A stretch of 64,000 bases of DNA, from positions 129,441 to 193,440 of the forward strand of contig NW_024468566.1 in assembly GCF_001632365.1 (NCBI RefSeq), written 5' to 3'. The stretch comes from Laetiporus sulphureus 93-53. Its lineage: Eukaryota; Basidiomycota; Agaricomycetes; Polyporales; Laetiporaceae. The notes under the pieces were generated by a model. It had not been told where the DNA came from, did not search any database, and worked only from the letters and a program-made list of their open reading frames with translations. Positions 57,095-64,000 of the stretch are shown here, one piece after another; position 1 is the first letter of the stretch; every line of letters starts with the position of its first letter. The position numbers were made by a program, and so were the translations under genes.

Positions 57095-57765
57095 TCATGA
57101 CTATGCGCTAACCCTGCACAGCGCCATGCACTCAGTCACTGTCCATACATGATGCCGCCCGTAGCATCCTTGGCTGAGATGCCATCGCAGGTGCAGTGTG
57201 TCCGCCTCGCGATGTCCGATTCAATCATGCAGGTCACTGACGTGCCAGACTTGTCGAAGCTGGAGCTGCGGAAGTACCGGAGAGCGTACCCATCATCCAT
57301 GCACTGCGCAAAGTGAACGGCGGCAGCTCACCGGCGAAGCTTGAGCTCTCTTTGAGCGAGGCGAACTCGGCGTTCCGCTTCTGCACCTGCTGTCCGAAAG
57401 TTCGTGAGGACGAAGTTGCTGCCACTTACCGCCGACGTGGCGATTGCACTCACACGCATCGCTGCGACTGAGGACATGGTAGCCGAAGATGATGCGACCA
57501 CTATGGGTGACGACGTGCTTGAAGAGTTGCTGCCCATTATGCCATGGACCATCGCATCGGCAGCTGTCAGGATCCGGCTCTCCACATCTGACATCTTGTC
57601 GCTGTTTATGAGCGAGAGTGCATAGCAACTCGGCCCAGAGCTGCAGCCCTGGAGGACACATGCATCGCTCACGCATTGTGCGGATTTGCCATTGATGCAG
57701 GTGTCCGAATCGTCCTCTAAAGAGAAGATGCGGGCTAGTGAAGTGCCACTGCACTCGACCATCCA
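57095..57765 (-). CDS. Putative small Cys-containing protein, cassette C
   Basis: A minus-strand frame (57762-57328) reads MVECSGTSLARIFSLEDDSD, TCINGKSAQCVSDACVLQGC, then a long Ser/Ala-rich part. A second, frame-shifted copy of the AQC...KSGTSVTC module follows at about 57315-57100 (FAQCMDD, DKSGTSVTC, IESDIA) and ends at a stop after GIMYGQ. The module is present in all four cassettes, always convergent to the F-box gene. It may be a small secreted-type gene with an intron between the copies, or a decayed one. No family was recognised. Confidence 0.35.
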
Positions 57766-59596
57766 TAGGTGTCCTCTTCAATCAATCGGTTGCTTGCACT
57801 TGCATCTATCTGCACCGTGACAGGCGTGCTCGCTCCAATCTATCCCCAACAGGCTACGCGCTCGAAGGATTTACATTCGGCTCTTATGAGAGCGCCATCA
57901 CACGCTCGCGAGTCTCCAGCTCACGATGTACGGGCGACCAACAACTGTATTCTCCAGCCAAAGCGCACGGCCGGTAATCTAGGGAGATCGGCTCGCAATG
58001 ACGACGTGCGCACCATACCTTGCTCGCTTTCCGATGACCGCTCTCGCCTTCCCGCCGCTCCCCACAGGTCGGAGCGCACACCCTCTGGACTCGTGCGATC
58101 ACTAGACGCGTCAGTGCTGGGCCGTATGCATCGTATGTCCGCATTTGAACACTGTGCCAACGGATATCTTGAGCATGTTTCTGTCAGAACGGCCGTGAGC
58201 ATTCCCAACGACAACACTCCCAACGATACACGAGCCCTTCCATCATATGTGTCGAGCACTGGGTCTCCTGTAGCGCGCCGCATAGACACGAATGCACCCG
58301 CTGCTTCGAGGCTTCTTCTGCTGGCACGTCCGGCCCCACCACCTTCAATCATCGCTTTCGCTCACCTGAAGCATGTGGCAGTCCTTGCGGGGGGTCAATG
58401 TACCATCACCGGACATGCACCGGACCTACGTCTGTACGAATATTACTGACATGTTCAGATTGATTCTTGTAAATCAACGACCCTGACCTTCTCTAGACCA
58501 GATACGATGGTCGACCTTTGCGAGACGCACGCTTGTCTGGATGTGCGCATACAGTCTTGGCCGACTGTCACCATGAGAACGGGCATAAATCCATTCCATA
58601 AGGTGCACGAGCGCTGCCAGGCGTAAGAACGCATCCAGACATGGTATATCCCACACGCTCGAACTCCACATCATAAAACCAATCGCACGAACGTACCGTC
58701 TGTAAGTCACCGTCCGAACGTCCCTCGCTCGCCGCTGACGCCATTCTCCGAGAAGACGCGCATCGCAGACCTGCCCCATTGAGTTGCGTGTGGTGAAGCT
58801 CTGACGCAGACACCAAGCTCGCTGACCGCCCTCGCATGATCAGCTTCGCACAACACTCGCTCGCTGCTCACATTCGTGGACATCAAGACCGGAACCGGAC
58901 CAGTCCTTGCTCGTGGCCTCGCCTCGCGCCACTGGCGACAGGCGGCAAAGCCTTCGAATGGATGAAGAGATATATTGAGAAGATTGGGGAGAAGGCTGAG
59001 GGATACAACGGACTAGAGATAATGGAATTAATAGACAAAATTAGATCGTACGAATCGGCGCGTACTGCAAACCACCTGTGCACGGTGGCAGGGCCTCGAG
59101 CGGTTGAGCGGTCGTGAGAGTGCCAATCACCATATGCCGGCAACGGAACTACGCTCAGAGCCGTTTGAGCTAGTCGACCGCCCGACGCGGAACGCGTACG
59201 GCCAGTGAAGCTTGAAAGATGAGCATGAAACTCACCGACGAGATGCACTATCCACCGCACAACAATATCGTTCACCATCCTGCTCACTACTGACCGACTT
59301 TGTGGTCATTAATGTGGGTACGGTAAAATGGCGGGGTTGCGATGGGCCGCTCTCGTAATCGGGCTACGCCACGGATGCACAGACAGGTGGGGTCGTGCAT
59401 TTGGATTTGAGCGATGGCATGATGCGAGCGGAGAGTTGTACAAACAGAAAGCGCAGGACGCATAGCGTACGATGGACAGTGTGATCAGGAGAGGGTTTAC
59501 GCGCCACAGCGCCTGGGACGCCCGACTCTAGCCACAACGCCACACATTCAACTCTCCTCGTAGAACACTGCCATCGCAAAGCCAACTTTACCCACA

Positions 59597-61420
59597 ATAT
59601 CACAACAGGAACGTGGTGAAAAATCACCTTCGCTCGAGCAAATGAGTACATTGGACCTGATCAAGACATTGTCTTCCAGGCTCGAGCAAGGTGACGCTCG
59701 CCAACAGTGTGTCTCTGTCCGCCCTGACTGTATCATTATCCATACTGATCTTGATTTCATTGCGTTCAGCATAGTTCATGTCAGTAGGGTTTGCTTCCAA
59801 TCTAGCTCAACAGACTGATATAACGGCATATAGCTCAAGGATCTTGAAGGGCTGGCCAAGGTAGCCGAGACTATGGTTCGCGCTATCTGGCGCGAGCAGA
59901 ACGCCCACATCGCGATCAACCGTTTTCCTCCGGAAGTGCTCCGGGAGATATTTATGACGACCTGCACCGTCAAGCTGGCTGAATACAGATTTGCATACTA
60001 TGAATGCAGCGACATAACGACCGTCTGGAACCCAACTTGGATTGACAAGGGCAGAGCAGTCAGTCTCATGCTTGTCTGCCATCACTGGAAAGAGATCACC
60101 TTGGGGGTTCGGGAGCTCTGGAATGGCATTGAGACATATTGGGAATGTAACGATCGTATCTTGCTAAAGAGATCCGGTCGAGGCCCGCTCAAGGTGCTGG
60201 CTTTTGACGAATTGGAACCCTCTTGTGCTGTTGCGCATGCTCTCCAAAATGTGGAGCATTCATCCCGAATCCAAGAGTTGTACTGGATATCGGGCTCAGC
60301 ACGTGAGGACCTCCGAATGCCAGCACCCTCACTGAGGTCTCTTGCATTGCAAGGTGACTGGAATCATATGCCAGATGTATCACTCAAACTCTTCGACAAC
60401 CACACCCCATGTCTGGAACGCCTGTCACTGTCATATATGAAATGGCTGCCCAGCAATGCGTTCGCCAAACTGACATTCTTGGCTCTCGAAGATTGCCGTG
60501 TATCTAAAGCTCCCATCAAATTACGCATCTTGCTTGCTGGAACACCGAACCTAGTCGATCTCGTCCTGCGACATGTTTACGACCCGCACGTTCGAGCGGA
60601 AACAGAGGCTGCGGACATGAAGCCCGTGTCGCTGACTCAGTTGCGCCGGTTACTGATCGATCATGTGAAGCCCGATGACATCGATTATGTCTTCCGGGAC
60701 GCTCAGCTAAACAAAGACCTGTCCATCTCGATCAAAAATATATATTGGCGTTATGAAGAGCGGCGACTTTTGGAAGGGGTGTCCAGTTGGTCGTTGAACG
60801 CCTTGAAGCAACCCAAACAACTGCATCTTCAGCAGCACATCGCCATCGTCACCGGAGCCTCTTCTGGTCTCCGTTTCCAGGTCGAGAGAAGCATGACTCT
60901 GGAAGATTGGGCTGAATTCAACTGGCCACGGATTCTTCCCCTTTCCAGCATCTCGCACTTGTGCATGTTCGAGTTGGACGCATACAAGGAGCCCGGTCTT
61001 GAACATGTTCGCAACCTTCTTAGGCAGATGACCGCACTTGAGACACTATCCGTCAACATTGAGGGTCTGACGAAGGTCCTCGACGCACTCACACTCTCCC
61101 GAGATCCAACCGACCCGCCTCTCTGTCCCGCACTGACGACGCTACGCATCGCCATCCGGAAAGATAGTGATTGTGACATCATCCTAGACTCGGTGCTCCC
61201 ACACCGTGCACAGCTTAGCATCAAGCACCTTTATATCGGGCTGATCGATCCTCAGCCTAGTCACGAACACTGGAGACCTCGTCAGACTGTGAAGGACCAG
61301 CTGCATGGCAAATTCGAGTCGGTGAAATTCGAGACGCTGTTGTATGATAAGGCATATAACATTACTTTGCCGCTGGTTTGCGATGGGGAGGCGCATCGTT
61401 TGTGGCCGCGCTGGCTTTAG
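59597..61420 (+). CDS. F-box / leucine-rich repeat protein, paralogue D (start lost)
   Basis: Exon 1 homology begins at 59597 with ATA where A, B and C have ATG; the next in-frame ATG is 59642 (MSTLDLIKTLSSRLEQGDAR), giving a product 15 residues shorter. Exon 1 ends at 59779 and exon 2 is 59834-61420. The F-box reads INRFPPEVLREIFMTTCTVK, with NPTWIDKGRAVSLMLVCHHW. LRR blocks are APSLRSLALQGDW, CLERLSLSYMKWLPSNAF, GTPNLVDLVLRHV and LCPALTTLRIAI, and the end is WPRWL. No internal stops occur, so a functional protein is possible from 59642 or from 59873 in exon 2. It is a probable SCF substrate receptor like its paralogues. Confidence 0.7.
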
Positions 61421-61654
61421 GTGTTATGTGATGGAGATGACGTGAATTGCGGTGAGACCAAACGCACGCTCATGCCATCAGGGTTCCCATCTCGGTCGCT
61501 CACCGCTTGTTACCAGAGTCAGTAATTCCGACGCTTACATAGCGGACATGTATCAGAGAGGAAAAGAATACGTTTATTATGCTACGGCAGATGTCAACCC
61601 TTGTGCAAGCGAATGCAGGCCTTGAACTGTGATGTAAAGAATGTCGTGACTACG

Positions 61655-62200
61655 TGCTAGCCCTCCACCGTGACAATCGCATGCACTCAGCCGCTGTCCA
61701 TGCATGATGCCGTCCGTGGAATTCGTGGCTGCGATGTGCCTGCCTCAGGATGTCTGATTCTATCATGCAGGTCACTGACCTGCCAAGTTATCCAGGCTGG
61801 AGGTGCTGTTCAGAAGGACGTACGCATCATCCATGCACTGCGCGAACTCGCCATTCATACATGCCTCCTCGTTACCTGTAGGTGGTATTCCATCAGTACG
61901 TTCGTGTGAATGGCGGCAGCTCATTGGTGAAGCTCGAGTCCTCCTTCAATGAGGTGAACTCGACGTCCTGCTACCGCGCCTGCTGTCTATTCGTGAGGAT
62001 GAAGTTGCCGTTGCGTACCGCAGACATGACGGTTGCACTCACATTCATCGTTGCAACTGAGCACATGGCCGAAGATGATGCGACCACTACGAGCGACGAC
62101 GCGCTCGAAGAGCTGCCGCCCATTACGCCACCCATCGTCTCCACGTCCGACTCAGTCTTGCGGGTGATCGACATTCTGCTGCTGCCACTTTATGAGTGAA
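61655..62200 (-). pseudogene. Small Cys-module region, cassette D
   Basis: The minus-strand text contains FAQCMDDAYVL (about 61840) and a Ser/Ala-rich part (GGSSSSASSLVVVASSSAM) equivalent to the 57328-57762 frame of cassette C. Frames are broken between them. The segment ends IMHGQ as in cassette A. Confidence 0.3.
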
Positions 62201-62587
62201 AATCCATAGCAATCCGGGCCAGAGCTGCAGCTCTGGACACGCACGAATTCCACATCATGAAACCAATCGCATGGACGTACCGTCTGTAAATCATGGTCCG
62301 AACGTCCCTCGCTCGTCGTTGATGCCGTTTCCCGAGCAGACGCGCATCACAGACCTGCCATGTCGAGTTGCGCGCGCCAACAACCCTGCCACAAGCCAGC
62401 TTCGCAGAACACCTGCTTGTTGCTTACATTCGTGGAGGTAGGATCGGAAGACGAGGCGAGAAAGGGGGAGACGGGATATACGGGTCCGTCGAGGAGCCCG
62501 TTGCGCGCCGATACTAGCCTGTATATCCGGGAGAGACAGGCGTTCAATATTCATGTGCGGACAAAAAAAGCCGAGGAATGCACGAAC

Positions 62588-64000
62588 CTAGTAGAGCTGG
62601 ACGCCTTCCAAGGTGTTCTTGATGTGCGGCTCGAGCGCGTACCACGCGGTTGCGAACGTAACGTCAGTCTCGTCGGTCAAGCCGCCGCCGCCGGTGAGCA
62701 GGGCGACGATTCGACCCTTTCTGTCAAAGATGATGGAACCCGAGTCGCCGCCCTCGGAGAAGGCTCCGCGCCCGCCGTAGGGCACAATGGTGGTCTCGAA
62801 CGAGGTAAAAGCGATATCGTAGAAGTCGTAGTGGCGGACGAGGGACTTGAGCCCATTAAGCCAGCCGACGGTGGTGCCAGTGGTCAAGCCGTTCTTGATT
62901 ACAGGCATGGCGAGGCCGCCGCGGCCGTTGCGCTGCGTGGGTTGGCGCATTTCGCTCTCGGGTACGACATCGAAGATTGGGAGCAGGCCGTCCTGCGGGT
63001 ACGCGTAGCCAGCGCGGTCGGCAGCCCAGGGATACATTAGTTCCCGGAAGGATTCCTTGTCGATCTTGCCCCCTGTGCGATAAAGTATAAGTAATTGATT
63101 AGCAAGATGGGAGACGTGCCGATGTAGACCTTGTTACCCTTGAAGTTGGCCCAGTCGAAGGCATCGTCGCTGAGCTCGACGACGGTCCTATCGATAGTGA
63201 ACCCCTCGGGCCCGGAGGAGACGCCGACCAGGTCGGCGTGCAGGACATGGCCGATAACTCGCTTGTTCGTGGTGAGCATCGTCTTGGCGACACGGGTGTG
63301 GAGGCGGTCCAGCTGCTCTGTCTTCGGTCGAGTTGGTCACTTTCTCCCGCTCGCGCCGGAGCGCGCTGGCGATCCTCTGGGGGTCTCCTGTGCCATCGGC
63401 CTCCTGCTGCTGCAGCCGCTCGATGTTCTCCTCCGCCTTCGTGGTGATCTCCTGCAGCGTACCGATCCTAGACTCGATCTGCGTGATGGCGTCCTCGAAG
63501 CCCTTTTCGCCTAGGACGATGATCTCCTCGCGATGCCTGCTGCTGGCCTTTTCCGTCAAACCCCGCGGGGGCGAACGACATGGGCCGCGGTCAGAGCGAG
63601 GACGCGGTCGCTGCCGCCTCCGCGGCGGAGGAATAGGCTGGCGGTACCCTCGTAGTGGGGCTTCTTGAGGGGCGCGATGGCGACGGGAAGGATAGACGCG
63701 AAAGGAGAGGCGAACTCGGTGATGACCCCGTCGACGAGGGGGTTGAGGGACATCAGTTTAGGGCCGATACCCGAAAAGCTCGTCTTCCATTCCCAGACGG
63801 CAACCTCGATCTCGGGGAAGCCAGCATTATCAAGGATGGTGCCCTTGATGTGGTCGGCAGCGGTCTTGGCATTGTCGAAGGTGACAGAGTCGGGCTCCAT
63901 GCCGATGGTCATGAGGAGAGGGCAGAAGGGTTCCTTGGCCCCTTGGTTTCCCCAGCCGAAGCCCGTGACGGCGGTGAACGGCATCTGGTGTTCGCTGAGG
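62588..64000 (-). CDS. Trypsin-like serine peptidase-domain protein, 5' end outside window
   Basis: The minus-strand gene ends VQLY at TAG 62590-62588. A first region (63984-63556) ends with DRVLALTAAHVVRPR, carrying the catalytic-type His. A coiled-coil (LTEKASSRHREE, IESRIGTLQEITTKAEENIE, about 63559-63320) follows, then NKRVIGHVLHADLVGVSS and DDAFDWANFKGNKVYIG. After an intron near 63060-63110 come RNGRGGLAMPVIKNGLTTG, YDIAFTSFETTIVPYGG and FSEGGDSGSIIFDRKGRIVA. GDSGS is the serine nucleophile motif of the chymotrypsin fold. The coiled-coil lies in a different frame from the segments before and after it (shifts near 63550 and 63325). That implies indels, sequencing errors or unmarked tiny introns. 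Intracellular peptidase-like proteins of this type are frequent in agaricomycetes. Confidence 0.6.

Larger units (their letters stand above)
54715..59290 (+). repeat. F-box cassette C (longest unit)
   Basis: The order is promoter block 54715-55053, F-box gene 55054-56870, 3' UTR to about 57090, Cys-module region 57095-57765, spacer 57770-58470 and spacer 58480-59290. Each block has counterparts in A, B and D, so C serves as the reference unit. Confidence 0.75.
59545..62455 (+). repeat. F-box cassette D (truncated at the 5' side)
   Basis: The unit starts within the promoter block (match to cassette C from about 55000) and runs through the F-box gene, 3' UTR and the Cys-module region (61655-62200) to a short piece (62200-62455) matching 54098-54300 and 58660-58870. 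The large middle spacer of C is missing. Confidence 0.7.

Noticed and set aside
1..64000. tRNA or rRNA genes
   Set aside because: No cloverleaf-like A and B box pair or rRNA core sequence was noticed; a covariance-model scan would be needed to exclude them formally.

Overview
The window is nuclear DNA of a filamentous basidiomycete, most likely an agaricomycete. Genes are intron-dense (introns about 45-70 bp with GT-AG ends) and tightly packed on both strands. Several families are typical of that group: an alpha-kinase protein, an integrase-core protein, a Rua1-domain regulator and F-box/LRR paralogues. No bacterial-type operons and no tRNA or rRNA genes were seen. The species cannot be named from this sequence.

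Region 1 (1-16.9 kb) is a transposon graveyard built into two genes. A plus-strand alpha-kinase gene is split at a TA dinucleotide by a Tc1-like element (1346-8768). The right end of that Tc1 copy is itself split by a 5.8-kb non-LTR retrotransposon (2794-8601) with a poly-A tail and a short target duplication. Tail to tail with the kinase gene is a minus-strand integrase-core gene, split by a 4.7-kb LTR retrotransposon (11006-15735, target duplication AAGAG). The LTR element encodes only a Gag-like protein, and its left LTR contains a 505-bp run of N. A solo Tc1 end lies at 16.6-16.9 kb. Where I translated the transposon frames, they are damaged by point nonsense mutations of C-to-T / G-to-A type and show no frameshifts.

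Region 2 (17.4-25.9 kb) holds conserved cell-biology genes: a PTC7-like PP2C phosphatase, the proteasome beta-2 subunit head-to-head with a GVP36-like BAR protein, an aldehyde dehydrogenase, and a p24 cargo receptor.

Region 3 (26.0-30.5 kb) is an F-box/LRR cassette (A, minus strand). It sits between two direct copies of the 5' end of a Rua1-domain gene. The left copy is truncated; the right copy belongs to the complete gene.

Region 4 (30.4-49.9 kb) holds the Rua1-domain regulator, SUS1/ENY2, mitochondrial ribosomal protein uS10m, mago nashi (with a 6-nt microexon), an unknown coiled-coil protein, a decayed retropepsin fragment, a casein kinase I, an EAF3/MRG protein, a Prx5-type peroxiredoxin, a long unknown gene and a Ure2-like glutathione transferase.

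Region 5 (50.5-62.5 kb) is a tandem array of three more F-box/LRR cassettes (B, C, D), inverted relative to A. Each cassette also carries a conserved downstream block with a small Cys-containing module on the opposite strand. C looks intact, B is a pseudogene, and D has lost its first ATG. The window ends in the 3' part of a minus-strand trypsin-like serine peptidase gene.

The strongest unusual signals are the repeated F-box plus small-Cys-module cassette, with its inverted copies bracketing about 20 kb of housekeeping genes and the duplicated flank of copy A; the precisely datable nest of insertions; and the Gag-only LTR element.
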